Shown: positions 50,518 to 63,408, counted from the first letter of the stretch. The stretch is 64,000 bases of DNA from Muscardinus avellanarius (GCA_963383645.1 OY726560.1:152668546-152732545), one strand, 5' to 3'. Notes: a model not told the origin generated them from the letters alone. Program-made: numbers and translations.

Positions 50518-51299
50518 TCACTCGAGAAAGGTCTGATGTTTTAAATCTTCGGATGATATTTACGGTAGGACAATATTTTCAGAAGTCTTTTCCAGCTGGC
50601 CTAGCAGAAGGCCCCTAGAGGGACTGCTTATTGGTTTATGTCTATTATCGGGGGTGGGAGGGGAACATGTGAGGTACCTTCTCTCTCTTTTTCTTTCTTG
50701 GTGCCAGAAAATAATTTCATGTCAAATCCTATTTGAAAATGCTACTTTATACTTACAGTAACAACACAGGCAATAACACGAGATCAGTCCTCCAAAAATA
50801 CATCATCTTGGGCCTATTAAATGAGTATACATACACAATGGGAAAAGCTAGCTCAAGAGCCCCGTCAGCGTATCCATGGCAGCTTTACTTTAAAGGGGGA
50901 TTCATAGCATAAATTATCATCCAAGTATGGGAAAATAATCTGGGAAGACTCATTAACTTCCTAGCACTGTATACAACATAACAAAATGTCACCTCCCAAA
51001 ATATATTTTGATTTTTTTAAATAAAATTGTTTCCCCAATGGCATTTATAAACACTGTAACCCTACCGCCACACATAAGCCGATCACTTAATACAAAGCTA
51101 CTAATAAATGTTATGGAGAGTCATGCCCTCTTAATGGTCCTCACGGCCATAGATATAAGCAATTTTTTTAACTCAAGAAAGAAGATAAACTTTTCAGCCA
51201 TCAAGTGATGTAACACTGCATAAACAGCATATATCAGAACAGACTATATATTTTTCATGCCTGTTAATTATGGTCACTAACCGCTATTGACAGAAGGCT

Positions 51300-51538
51300 T
51301 CTTATTTGCCTAGAACTGCTTGAAGAGCTTTTACACGTTTAACGTTATTGACCCTCACCACAGTCCAGTGAGACAGACACCACTGTATCCCTGTCCACAG
51401 GGAAACTGAGTCCCTGAGCCATTCAGTAATCTGCCAAAAGTCACAAAGCTTTCAGAAGTAGGCCAGGACTTGAGCCAAACCAGCGTGGTGCCAGAACCCA
51501 CTGTCTTCAGCCTATTCTCTGTGGCTAACAAGAACTGG
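51300..51538 (+). mobile_element. MIR, long copy
   Basis: GAAGAGCTTTTACACGTTTA, TGACCCTCACCACAGTCCAG, CACAGGGAAACTGAGTCCCT and AGTAGGCCAGGACTTGAGCC follow the full MIR layout. Confidence 0.85.
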
Positions 51539-51599
51539 CTTCCCTGGAGGGTTAGAATCCATGTCTTTGACCAGTATGATATTTAAGACTGGAGTCTGA

Positions 51600-51796
51600 G
51601 CTGGGCGTGGCGCAGGCCTGTAACCCCAGTACTTGGGAGGCTGAGACACAAAGACCAGACGTTCAAGGACAGCCTCAGCAACCTAGTGAGAACCTGTTTC
51701 AAAAACAGAAACAATAAAAAGGGCTGGGGGTGTAGCTCAGAGGTAGAGTGTCCCTGGGTTTAATCCCCAGTACAAAAAAAAAAAAAAAAAAAAAAC
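51600..51796 (+). mobile_element. Dimeric B1-ID-type SINE
   Basis: It starts GCTGGGCGTGGCGCAGGCCT and ends GGGTTTAATCCCCAGTAC with a clean A-tail of about 22. Confidence 0.88.
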
Positions 51797-53095
51797 AAGA
51801 AAAGACTAGAGTCCAGGACAGCCAGCCTGGTTTCTTTTACTACAGTCTAGAACTTTCACTGGAATCTCAGCAATTTAACTTTTCACAGGTACACCTTAGC
51901 AAACTGTCACCAAAATCCCTGTGCTCCCTTCCCCAAAAAGGATCCATCAACAGGACCCTCAACATTCTAGAAAGATGTTTCGTAACTGTGCTGCCTTCTA
52001 CATTACACTTAGGAACAGAAATGCCCGCATCCAAGACACCAAACCTTATATCTGCCACACGCTGGCTCTAGAAACCTGCTGTAAAGGTGGGACTGAGATG
52101 TCTTAACAGGGGCAGCCTACCTAGCGTCTCATCCTTGTGCACACTCAAGAGTCAAGGTGGAGGGGTTTGGGTGGCACCTCTGTGATGTCAAGAGAGCGTA
52201 AAGAGAGAGAAGCTCTAGTTGGTCACCATGTAGGGCAGAGAGAAGACAGAGAGGGAAGACGAGGGAGAGGTAGGGAGCCCAGGGAGAAGAGACGGGCTGC
52301 AGGATCCAGCTGCGTTCGTAGTGAGCAAGCAGCTGGCTAGCCAGTTAGCTTTGGGTACCCGGTGCCACTAAGCGCGCCTACTCTTTTGAGAGTTTACCAG
52401 GGAGTTCTTGATCCCTGTTTATCACAAGACCCATGGGGCCAGGCAGACACTGAAACAATTTCAATCATCTTTCATTTTAAAAGCTTCTACTTAGGGGGGG
52501 GAAATCCGTCCACAACCACCACCACTGAAAAGAGCCCATTGAGAGCACAGAATACATAATGAGCTTTGTCGCTCCACAAAGGCTTTCACAAATCTGACCT
52601 AAATGAAAAGCATCCCTCACGCTGTCAGGTGAATGCGCTCATGCCATTTGTTTAAGTAAACACAATGGCCTATTCACAGGAATTAGCTAAATATTAATGT
52701 AGCTAGCATCAATTACGGCTGAGCCGAGCCTTCGGAATGCCTGCCTTTCTTACATAAAAGAAAGCACCAGATACACGCTTACATGCCACTGGGCATGATT
52801 TTTATGTCCCCTAAAAATGTCAGAAAGTGGGCTTGGGCTTAAAGAATGAGGAATGTTGATCTTTTCCACTCTCTCTGGGCTAAGCCATGCACGGGGCTGC
52901 ACCCAGCGCTGTGATGGCCCCGACCACGTGCATTGTACAGCCCCAACCTGGCCACAGCAAAATGCAACCAGGACCTTTCTCCTGGTGCCTAAGGAATGAT
53001 TTAAGGTTAGGTTGAAAAAACTCTTACTGAAATTTCTGGCAGGTAGCCACTTCCCTGGGGTGAAATTTCAATCATCAAAACTATACCTATAAATA

Positions 53096-53459
53096 TTTTT
53101 TTTTTTTGTACTGGGGATTGAACCTCCAAGTTGTGTCCCCAGACCTTCTTACTTTTTAGTTTAAAACAGGGTCTTACTAAGTTGCTGAGGTTGCTCTCAA
53201 ACCTGTGATCCTCCTATCTGAGCCTCCCAAGTATTGGGATTACAAGCATGTACCACCTGAAAGAAACTATTTTAGCTGGGCATAGTGGAACACACTTGTA
53301 ATCCTAGTACTTGAGAGGCTGAGACAGGAGGATCCTAGATTCAAGGTCAGCCTCAGCAACTTAGTGAGACCCTGTTTCCAAATAAAAATTAAAATAGAGC
53401 CGGGAAGGGGGTGAAGGTAGAATGCCCCTGGGTTCAATCTCCATTACAAAAAAAAAAAA
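53096..53459. mobile_element. Pair of dimeric SINEs in opposite orientation
   Basis: A minus-strand copy (53096-53259) and a plus-strand copy (53275-53459, GCTGGGCATAGTGGAACACA to GGGTTCAATCTCCATTAC) lie only 15 nt apart. In the transcript they could fold back on each other into a long duplex. Confidence 0.85.
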
Positions 53460-54156
53460 AGATAATTTTATTGTTTTTATTTTACAATGGCCGTGGAAAA
53501 ACTCAAAAAAGACCAGTATTGAAATGAGAGCCCGCCGCATGAACTGCTCAGCTGTGGCTGCCTCGTTTCCTGCACACACTCTTCTCCCCTTCAACAGCTC
53601 CTGTGTTTCTACCCCAAGGACACGCCTGCATCCCACAAAACAACATCAGTACTGAAAAACACGGCGGGCCAGGCACCCCGGCCGACCCAAAGCCAAGGGC
53701 CTCTTCCACACCAGGCTGGGCTCTAACAACTTCATCTGGAGGCCCTGGCATAACAACGTCAGGACCCCGGGACACAGTAGGCGGCCCAGACACTCGGCCA
53801 CCAACCTTAGATGATTCTGCAAACCTAGGACACATCATAATATCGAGCATCGGAGAATCTGCTGTGTAGACCCACCCTGGACATAAGTTCAGATCTGCAT
53901 GAAGAGTGGGTGTAAAGTCAAGGAACGAGGGAGAATTGTGGCCACAGTCTCCAAAGGCATACCAGACACATGGCACTAAATCACTGGGAAAAGAGGGAGC
54001 AGACCTCGACCGTGGGTGTGGCCCCTTCAGCACTGAGACCTTGTGATGTCACATGCAGCCAGAGGGAATGCCGTGTGCGGATCTTCCTATCCCGCTAAGC
54101 TTCATTATAATGTGAGACCACAATGCACCAATAAAAGTATATTCGAAAAATATGAA

Positions 54157-54376
54157 GCCGGGCTGATGGCGCACGCTTGTAATCCTCGCGCTTGGGAGGC
54201 TGAGACAGGAGGATCGCGCAGGTGTGAAACCAGCCTCAGCTACTTGGGCTCTCAGCAACTCAGTGAGACCCTGTTTCCAAATAAAATATAAAACAGGTCT
54301 GGGAGGATAGCCCGGAGGTAGAAGGCCCCTGGGTTCCATCCCCAGTACCACACACACACACACACAAAAAAAAAAT
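54157..54376 (+). mobile_element. Dimeric SINE, intermediate between common and hairpin types
   Basis: It shares GCGCACGCTTGTAATCCTCG, AACAGGTCTGGGAGGATAGC and the CCCGGAGGTAGAAGG start of the right arm with the hairpin subfamily. It keeps the ordinary CAGCTACTT linker and GGGTTCCATCCCCAGTAC end. The tail is CA-rich. Confidence 0.85.
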
Positions 54377-54827
54377 GACAACCCAGCCTGTAAAAAAAGG
54401 AACAGTGTTCTCTCAATCAATAAATAATGACAACTAAGAAAGTAAAAGAACACTAAGACCCAGCCTCAAAGAATAAATAAAATTCCATCATTAAGGCATG
54501 GCGTATCTACTCATTACCGGCTTCTGCCCTGAAACAGTCATTGCCGGATACTGAAAATGTTGAGTAAGTGGAATTTGACTTGAATGCCGTAGAAGTCTCC
54601 TAAGATGCGGCTGGTTCCAGGTGGATTCACAGCCCCACAGAGACTTCCCTCAAAGTGCTTCGAAGCTGCCTTTCCGCACCCGTGCGACTTCACAGTCGAG
54701 GCGCACCCTTCCCTGGGCGCTTCTCCGTTACTGTGCCTTCACAGCATCCTTGTGATGTGTCCACCAGGGCGGAGCACCAAAGGGAGGCCTGGCCTGCATG
54801 CATCCCCAGCCTATAGCATAGTCACTC

Positions 54828-54895
54828 AAGCATGGATGCATGGATGGATACATGGATGGATGGATGGATGCATGGATGGATGGATGCATGGACGA
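54828..54895 (+). repeat. (ATGG)n / ATGCATGG microsatellite
   Basis: Irregular GGAT units with TGCATGGA interruptions. Confidence 0.92.
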
Positions 54896-55224
54896 GCAGA
54901 CAGCCGAGCAGATGCCTGTTGTAAGCTTAGCTATAAAATGAGGGAGTTGCTCTGATAAGGTCCCTCCCAGGCCTGACATTCTTTCCAGACATCTACATGC
55001 TAGGCAGATATTGATTCTGTCAACAAATAGTGGGGTGGTGGTAGGGGTTTTATTGACCATGCAATTTAAACTTAATGAGAAATCATAGGCTGCCCAGCCT
55101 GCTTGCAAAGCCCCATACACACCCCAATACTGACATCAGAGGTTTATGATCTGCCCTCCCTCCACAACCCCAAAGAGAGCACAGCCCAATGTTTAAAAGG
55201 AAAAACACGGAGTCATATTACAAC

Positions 55225-55390
55225 GCTATGCTGAAAGAGACCTCGGTGACCATCTGGCTGATGGCTGATGTGATCCATGTCACCCAGAAAGGTTAAGTGA
55301 TGTGGTCAAGGTCACACAGCCGGAGGCTGCGCGGAGCCCAGCCCCGAGTCCCCAGCTCCCGGAGCGGTGCTCCTTCACCCACTCCAGACT
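55225..55390 (+). mobile_element. MIR fragment
   Basis: GGTTAAGTGATGTGGTCAAG, then GTCACACAGCCGGAGGCTGC, is the MIR core. Confidence 0.75.
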
Positions 55391-56004
55391 GCCCTGTGAA
55401 CTCTCCCATGGCAATTAAGTCAAAAGTTCAAGATTTATGGGAGCCATGGATGCTGAGGGCTGCCAACTGTATTTTTATTGATGTAAAAATAAAAAAAAGA
55501 TAAAAACACAGCCTGTTTCAGCTCCTAGATTAAATCACAAACTCCCTAAAGCCTCAGTAAGGCCTCTGCCTTAAGTCTATAATTAGGGCTTTTAAAAATA
55601 TCACTAATCAGGACATTTGAATGCCTTGACCCCTAACAAGAGGGAAAAAAAAAAAATGTTCCTACCCTCGCAATAGACTGTGGTTCATCTGTTTTCAGTT
55701 TGACATAAACTAAGAGAAACTGAATCCAACTAGTTTGGAGATGGAGCGGGGGTGTGATCTGTGGCTTCATTTGACAGATCACATCCAGACAATGAGCACT
55801 TGATCAGAATTTTTTTTAAAACAAGGCAAAATACCACAAGCGAAACCTCTGTCCCCTGGAAGCCGGTAACCCTACAAGAATTCCCAGGATCTGCCTTCAC
55901 AGCAGAGCCATCTAGCCTGCGAGGCACAACCTGTGGCAGACGTGAGACGCCCTTCTGTGGACACCTCGTTAGCTTCGGGGGGGAAAATGTCCAAACTGTG
56001 TGCG

Positions 56005-56212
56005 TGTTAGTTACTGGGGTCTGAACCCAGAGGCCTTCTGCCTTCAAACTACACGTCCAGCCTTACTGTATTTTAGCTTTTAATTTTGAGACAGGGTCTT
56101 ACTAAGTTGTTGAAAGTCTTGCTACACTGCTGAGGCTGCCCTCGAACCTGCGATCCTCTTGCCCCAGCCTCCCAAGTACTGGGATGACGGGTGTGCGCCA
56201 CCACACCCAGTC
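56005..56212 (-). mobile_element. Dimeric B1-ID-type SINE
   Basis: Plus-strand reading TTACTGGGGTCTGAACCCAG through the linker to GTGCGCCACCACACCCAG. Confidence 0.85.
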
Positions 56213-56263
56213 CAAGCCACTTACCAATGAGTTTTTCATCATGAAGAATTGCCAGAAACTCGC

Positions 56264-56280
56264 GGGGGGGGGGGGGGGGG
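56264..56280 (+). repeat. Run of 17 G
   Basis: Uninterrupted poly-G, C on the FGFR2 transcript. It is not attached to the nearby SINE. Length in such runs is often uncertain in assemblies. Confidence 0.9.
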
Positions 56281-57590
56281 CATGAGCGCTGCATTCACCA
56301 ACTTAGATACCATCTCTCCCAAGTTAAAACAAAAAAACCCAATTAGAACAAAGGTGGCTCAGAACCGTTCTCCACAGGTTAATCAGCGAAGGGAGTTTGG
56401 AATCTTGGGCCACATTACTTTTTTTCCCCCCTCATTACTTCCAGAAAATAAGAAAGAAAGAAAAAATCACCTTTCTCTCTGACATGCGGTACGGGCATCT
56501 GCAGGTCTCAACAGGAGTGAAACCAAAATAGAAAATTACCTTGCCTCTCCACTCCATAGAAAGAATCACTTTAGAGCGGGGGCCTCATCCCGCCATCTTG
56601 CCACCAAATCCCTGTACTTAAGCAACAAGCCCGACCTGCTGTCAATCACGAGCTTCCAAGAGCCCAGCCTCAAGCTCTTCAGAAACATTAATCACTCACA
56701 CACAGGCTGGAGGTCATGAAAATCCCCTGAACAAACAGGCCAACATGCCGACTTATTTGCTGCCAGAGAGACCATTAAGACACCTCAGACCTGGGGAAGG
56801 CAAGGACTGGTTAAGTTACACTTTCCTATGCTCCAGCATAAATTCGGAACCTCTCAGACTGGATGAATTTCAAAAGCAAGCACTGGAAGCTGTAACTTTC
56901 TGTCCAGAGAAAACGCGCTCACCGGAGGGCATGTAGGGCCGCAGTCGTTCCTGGCAGCCGAGCGCCTAATGACGTCACGGGACCGCGCTGCACGGGAAAC
57001 CCAGCTGGCCAGGCATGAGGTCATGACTCGGAGGCTCGAATATGCCTGCAGAATGCGCTTCACGTCTGTGGCGGGAGGACTTGACGTGGGGAGGGGGTCA
57101 GGCCCACCAAATCAGCCCCTGCGGTTTTTCCAATGTGTGTGCAGTCTACAGCCAGCCAGTAGATGCTGTTATTGGTTTGGGGGTTTTTTTGTTTTGTTTT
57201 TTAAGATATTTTAGTCAACAAGCTTGGGAAAACCTGGAAGCTGAAAGTCACGTTTTACTGCAGAGCTTGTAGTATGCTGCTGGACACGACGCCTCCATAA
57301 GGCACCACAGCACGCGGTGCTTCCCAGATGCAGCTCACTCCTGGCAGAGAGCGGTTCAAAATCAGCGCTGCAAGGATCGTGCATTGAGAAACACCGGCTT
57401 ACCTTCTTAGGGCAGAGTTCAGGCCTAAACATTGCTCTGTTTTTAATGTGATTCACTAAAGATGCACATGAGACCTGTAATCCCGCAAAATACCCATTCA
57501 ACATCCAAGATGGTTCCTGCCCTCAAGAGGCAAACCGTCTGCGGTGGGCTTTGGAGGCCAGGCCACACCGCACACGGTGCCGTAAGATAA

Positions 57591-57707
57591 GCCAGGCGCA
57601 GAGGCGCAGGCCTGGAATCCTAGCACTTGGGAGGCTAAGGCAGGAGGCTCACAGGTTCAAGGCCGGCGTGTGGTAATATAACAAGATATTGTTTCAAAGG
57701 AGCAAAT

Positions 57708-57747
<40 letters not shown>

Positions 57748-57821
57748 GGCCAGGGGTGTGCTTGGAGGTAGAAGGCCCCGGGGTTCAATCTTCAGTAACA
57801 CACACACACACACACACACAA
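57591..57821 (+). mobile_element. Dimeric SINE with expanded (AAAT)n linker
   Basis: The left arm starts GCCAGGCGCAGAGGCGCAGG. The linker between arms has grown into about ten AAAT units (57710-57747). The ID arm ends GGGTTCAATCTTCAGTAAC with a CA tail. Confidence 0.85.
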
Positions 57822-58337
57822 ACCCACAATAATAAAACATAGGAATGCTCAAGAAAAGACACTTATCCTGCAGATATCAGCAGGAAATCCTCCACAGAGA
57901 AGCCCACCATTGGGCTGGGTCGGATAAAGTTAAAAGTTAAAAGCAACCTGAATTCAACAGAACATTTCTATTAAAATCAAACATCGCTTTGATGATAATG
58001 GATACCAGTTTCGTGGCCAAAATTCAGCAATCCTGCCTTAATTCCTTTTTATTATTTTACTTTAAGTTTCTTTTGTGTTTTTTTTTCCAGTGCTAAGATC
58101 AAACTCAGGGTCTTGCCTTAATTTAAATGCTATTTTTTGACACGTATTTGGCTACCATGCTTTGTGCAAATCTGCCAGAAGACCTCTGCCAGGCAGATAA
58201 GTTTGTCTTCTTATATCTAACCACCAAAATTGGATAAACAGTAATGAACAGTACCAGCAGAAGGAATAATTCACAGCCTATTTTTCAATCTTGAAGATAG
58301 AGAACTAAATACACGCAATGCTTTAATCTAAAAAGAG

Positions 58338-58732
58338 GTCGGGTATGGTAGTACACGTCTGTAATAATCCCAGTTCGAAGCCAGCCTCAGCAATTTAGCA
58401 AGGGTCAGCTACTCAGTGAGACTCTGTTTCAAAATGAAAAATAAAATAGGCCTAGAGTTAGAATGCCACTGGGCTCAATCCTCAGCACCACAAAAAAATT
58501 AAATTAAAAAGAATAAAACATATAGACGAGCGTGGTGGCATACACTTGTAATCCCAGTACTTGGGAGGCTGTGACAGGAGGATCACGGGTTCTAAGCCAG
58601 CCTCAGTGACTTAAAGAGGCCCTCTATGACGTAGTGAGGTAGTGAGACCCTGTTTCAGAATAAAAACTAAAAATTTGAGCTAGAGTACAGCTCGAAGGTA
58701 GAATGCCCCTGGGTTTGATCTCCAGTTCCATA
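58338..58732 (+). mobile_element. Two dimeric SINEs in tandem
   Basis: Copy one (58338-58498) has a shortened B1-type arm (GGTCGGGTATGGTAGTACAC). Copy two (58527-58732) runs from GACGAGCGTGGTGGCATACA to GGGTTTGATCTCCAGTTCC. Confidence 0.82.
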
Positions 58733-60094
58733 AAAACAAAAACAAAAATTAAAAAATAGAGAAAGCCCTAAAACGTTTCTGTTAGCACAGGGTCACTGGG
58801 CACCGTCTGTCCACTTTCCTGAAGAGGAACCTTCAAGCCACCCCGGTGGCATTTCCAGACAGTCACAAGGCACTGAAGGAATTGGTGTGGACACGTGGGT
58901 GTTTCCAGGTGGCTGAAAATGCAAAGAATCTGGTGCTTCTGCAATTTTCCCCATTAATCAGGTCAGGCATTTGACACTTGAGGTGGCAAAAAAATTGTTT
59001 TAATGGCAACATCCCCTTTCCCGCCTTGCCAGTTACCCTGGCCACTGCATTCCTCTGTCCACACGGGCCACAGCTGCTTAATCTCAGCTGCCCCAGGCTG
59101 CACCTGTGAATCAGTCCAGCCTAATCACACAAACAGATGACAGAGGCCAAGTCTCCAGCTAAGAACTGCTATCACTTTAAATAGCATCTCGTGTTTCATG
59201 GGCTCCTCTGGCAGCAGCATCTCCCCTGGTACAACTAACGCTTGCCCTAATCGCTGCCGAACACCCACTGCAGGGGCCTAGTGGTGCCATTCGAGAGCTC
59301 CTTACAGAAACCCCTGGCTGCAGGGTGAACCCATGGCCAACACTCTCTTAGCTGCCACTCACTAAATAGTGTTCCACGGCCTGGTCCCTCTGCATGGACC
59401 CCGGCAGTCAGGCCGGTGGTCACAATGAAAACCCAGAGGTCCTGGGTGCCATCCAACCAACCTGGCAGTTGCATAATCTCTCCCCAGGCCTGCATTTTAT
59501 GACTTCACGTGGCTTCACGGTGACCTGTATTCGGCAGGGTACTTGACCCCTGGGGTAACACGGTTTGACGGGAAAACCAGGCCGATGGAATCTGCTGTCC
59601 CGGTCGATAGCAATGACACCTTCCCGCAGTCTCACTCCTGAGCTGTGACCACCGCACGCCCGGTCAGTGACCCAGGTGTGCTCACAGCCCACAGGCCTGC
59701 CGCTGCCCTCTGCTCACGGACCCACAAGCTTCAGATCACTAAGGCAAGAATAACGGCTCTCTCCATCTTACCGGGTGACTGGTGGTGTGGACCGAGCCCG
59801 CGCCGGCCTGGAGCCTGCCAGAGCAGGCCCTCGACTCTCTGCCTCCAGCTCTGCGCCAGAGCCAAAGAACTGAAGAAGCAGGTGATGTGCTGCGCTGTAT
59901 CAGGGCTTTACTATTAAATGATAACACTAGCTCCTGTAAAGGCTGGTCTAAATCACAGCAGGTGATGTTCTCACTCCCTTATTACCCAGCTTTAAGAACA
60001 AAGTGGCGAACGGTAAACTCTTGTTCAAGGCTGTTCATCCTTGTGTGGATCGCTAAGTTCTCATAATTCAATGTGCATACAGAAACACCCCGAG

Positions 60095-60182
60095 TGTCTA
60101 CGCCAGGGAGTCTGAGCCGGTACCTGAGAATCTGCATTTCTAAGAAGCTCCCCCAGGGCGAGGCCACTGGCTCAAAGACTTT
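60095..60182. mobile_element. MER5A-like DNA transposon relic
   Basis: CCTGAGAATCTGCATTTCTA and AGAAGCTCCCCCAGGGCGAG resemble the MER5A internal sequence (cagaatctgcattttaacaagctcccaggtgat). Confidence 0.6.
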
Positions 60183-60390
60183 AAAAACCACCACTGTGTT
60201 CAGGAGGCTGAGTCCGGAGGATGGCGGTTCGCGGATAGCCTCAGCTACTTAGTGAGGCCCCCTGCAACTCAGTGAGACCCTGTTTCAAAATAAAGAATAA
60301 AGAAATTGAGCTGGGGGTGTAGCTCAGAGGTAGAATGCCCTTGAGTTCCATACTGAGTACTGAAAAAAAAAAAAACAAAGAACCACCACC
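60183..60390 (+). mobile_element. 5'-truncated SINE with target duplication
   Basis: The copy (60196-60374) lacks the start of the B1-type arm. AAAACCACCAC before and AAAGAACCACCACC after look like the duplication. The A-tail has 13 A. Confidence 0.78.
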
Positions 60391-60720
60391 CTAACTTTTC
60401 TCTTGCCCCAAAGTAAAAACTACATAAACCAAAATATTTCTCCTTTTGACCATGGAACTGGGAGACCCGGACAAATCCAAAGCTTCACCTAAGTAACATG
60501 TGTAGCTCAGGTACCTAACAACATCTACTTTCTCTTCTTCCTTCAACAAATGATAAAGGAACAACTGAACATACATGGGCAAAGAAATTAAACACAGACC
60601 CTATAAAATTAACCTAAAAATAGATCACAATTAATTGTCACCCAAATGTAAAACATGAAACTATAAAATCCCTCGTGCTGACCTTGGATTTACTAATGAC
60701 TTTTGTGTGTGTGGGGGGGG

Positions 60721-60892
60721 GGTAAATGGGACCTGAACCCAGGGGCATTCTACCTTTGAGCTATACCCCCAGCCATTTTTACTTTTTATCTTGAAACAGG
60801 GTCTAGCTAAGTTACCACAAGCTGCTGGCCTCGAACTCGCAATCCTCGTGCCTCAGTCTCCCAAGTACTAGGATTACAGGCACATGCTACAG
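60721..60892 (-). mobile_element. Dimeric SINE adjoining the L1
   Basis: Plus-strand reading GGTAAATGGGACCTGAACCC, then GAGCTATACCCCCAGCC, to ATTACAGGCACATGCTAC. A GT/G-run (60703-60722) precedes it. Confidence 0.85.
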
Positions 60893-60904
60893 ATCCCGCT
60901 ACTG

Positions 60905-62090
60905 GCGACTTTAGATGCAACGCTAACAATATAATCCACGAAGAAATCCATACGCTGGATTTCATGCAAATTAAACTTTTTTCTGTGAAAAACACTGTCA
61001 AAGAATGTAGAGGCAAGACACAGACGGGATAAAGTATTCGCAAAGAACAATAGACTGTTATCCAAAACACAAAGAACTCTTAAAACACAACAACAAGAAA
61101 ACAAACAACCCTGTTAAAAAAATGAGCCAAAGGCCTCAGCAGATACCTCACCAAAGGTACACAGATGGCAACTGAGCGTATAAGAAGAGATGCTTTACAT
61201 CATGCGCCATGAGGGAAATGCAAATTCAAATCGTGAGACACTCCCACACGCCTACCGGAAAAGCCAAAATCAACTGACAACGTCAAATGCTGGCGAGGAT
61301 GTGGAGCAACTGGAACTCTGGAGCATGGCTGGCAGGAATGAAAAATGGGGCGGCCACTTTGGAAGGCAGTGTGGTGGCTTCCTATGAATGCAAACACACT
61401 CTCACCAAAGCAGCTAAGAAGCACACTCCGGTATTTACCCCAAAGAGTTGAAAACTTACATCTAAACAAAATCTGCACACAGATGTTAGTACCAGCTTTA
61501 TTCATAATTGCCCAAACCTGGAAGCAACCAAGATGCCCTTGGGGAGGTAAGATAAAGTGAGGCACATATCAACTACAAAACACTCTTCAGTGCCAAGAAG
61601 AAATGAGCTATCTATCACCATGCGAAAGACGAGGAAGAAACTGAAATATATATTCCTAGGCAGAAGAAGCCAGCCTGTGAAGGCTATACACCATGGATGG
61701 CTGCAACCCGAGGATAGCCTATGGAGACAGTAAAAAGACCAGTGATCGCCAGAGGAGAGTCAGGGAGAGGGGAGGAGGAAGCAGAGCACAGGAGATGTTT
61801 AGGACAACGAAACTCCTCTGCACGACACTCCGATAGCGGATACACATCATCATACATTGGACCAGATGCACAACACTGAAAGCGGATCCTAATGTAAACG
61901 ATGGACTCTGGGGGATTGTGATGCAGGCTCCTCGGTGCCAGGAACAAATGTACCAGGCTCTGCTCTGTGGGCTGCTGGCAGCGGGAGAGGCTGCACCTGC
62001 CTGAGGGTAGGAATGAGATGGGGAATCCTTGCACCCTTTTCTTGATTTTGCTATGAACCTAAAACTGCTCTTAAAAAAAAAAAGTCTGTT
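60905..62090 (+). mobile_element. Old L1 (L1M-type) 3' end
   Basis: GTTATCCAAAACACAAAGAA, CACCTCACCAAAGGTACACA, ATGCTGGCGAGGATGTGGAG and TTTATTCATAATTGCCCAAA mark the end of ORF2. GGAGACAGTAAAAAGACCAG, CTAATGTAAACGATGGACTC and CTATGAACCTAAAACTGCTC mark the 3' UTR. It is about 1.2 kb, 5'-truncated and full of stops. Confidence 0.9.
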
Positions 62091-62190
62091 TTTTTTTTCA
62101 ATGTTAGGTCTGTTATATTAACTAATTGCCTTTATTGCTGGTCTTTTTAAATTGACCTAACTGATGAAAATCTTTTTGAGAAAATATAGA

Positions 62191-62219
62191 AGATAGATAG
62201 ATAGATAGATAGATAGATA
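62191..62219 (+). repeat. (AGAT)n microsatellite
   Basis: About seven AGAT units. Confidence 0.95.
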
Positions 62220-62334
62220 TAGAATATACATTCTATATATGACCATCATTGTGGGGGCCGGCCAGTCATTGTAGAATGCAACTGAAGCTGTATATTATTT
62301 TCTCCAGAAAATGAATATTCCTAAACACTCATTC

Positions 62335-62500
62335 TTCTGAGTGCTGTATACCTAACTAACTTATTTAAGCCTCATAACAACCCAGAACATATTATTATTA
62401 TTATTCCCATTTCACAGTGGGAGAAACTGAGGCGCAGATGTTAAACAAGCAACTGAGAAGCAAGGAATCTGGACTCCAGGCTGCCCAGCCCCGAGGCCAG
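62335..62500 (+). mobile_element. MIR
   Basis: AGCCTCATAACAACCCAGAA, TATTATTATTCCCATTTCAC and GGGAGAAACTGAGGCGCAGA are classical MIR. Confidence 0.85.
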
Positions 62501-62574
62501 CTGCATCCGTGTCCACCAAGTAAACGACTTCTCAGCGATTTACTTTAACTGCCTTAAAATAAGCAAACAACAAA

Positions 62575-62759
62575 GCCGGGCGGGGTGGCACACACGGTTG
62601 TAATCCCCACCACTTGAAAGGCTGAGCAGGTGCGTGGCCAGACTGCAACTGAGGGAGGCGCCCAGCAACTCAGTGAAACCCTGTTTCAAAATAAAAAATA
62701 AGACAGGGCGTGGGGTGTGGCTTGGAGGTGGAATGCCCCTGGGTTCAATCCCCAGTGTC
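62575..62759 (+). mobile_element. Dimeric B1-ID-type SINE
   Basis: It runs from GCCGGGCGGGGTGGCACACA to GGGTTCAATCCCCAGTGTC. Confidence 0.85.
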
Positions 62760-63408
62760 CTCCCCTCCAGAAAAGCAATGGGCACGTGGCCCCGGTTCCT
62801 ACCGCATTAAAAGGTAAGGCGTGTGCCCCTCCCTCCGCTCCGCACGCGGCCGCGTTTCACATCCTGACAACTGGGTCCAGATAACTGTGATGGGGGTTCA
62901 TTGGCGCACCGTAAGATGCCTACCGCGGCACCCCGCCTCTGCCGTGAGATACCACTAGTACCGTGTCCCCCACTGCCACTCCTGGACATTACCAAATGTC
63001 CCGGGGGAGCGGGGACAGGCGACCCGGCACTCCCGGCCAGGAATCACGGGCTTGAGCCCAGCGCTATCCATGGTGTGAAGAAAACCAACGCAGTACACGG
63101 TGCTGCTGGGCTCGTGGCTTGGACAGGAGACACCAGAGAGAGAGGAGAACCCGAGAGAAAGAGAGGAGGAGCTGCTTCCGAAGGAGAGTTGCTGATACAG
63201 GAGGAAGGACAGGCACGAGTCATGCGCAGGTGGAGGGCAACAGTGGTTTATTCGCAGGTTTGAAAGTCGGGGCAGCAGACACCGAGGAGGACAGAGGGGG
63301 CCACAGAACATGGCAGGGCGCCGAGGCAGTCAAGGAGAGTCAAGAAGACAGGCGGCGGCCAGGCTCCCTCGCGCTCCTCTCTCGGCCTCGGACACGGCGG
63401 CTACTTAC

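Noticed and set aside
54157..54376. tRNA-like A and B boxes in the SINE right arms
   Set aside because: These are tRNA(Ala)-derived SINE arms. They lack a complete cloverleaf and are not tRNA genes.
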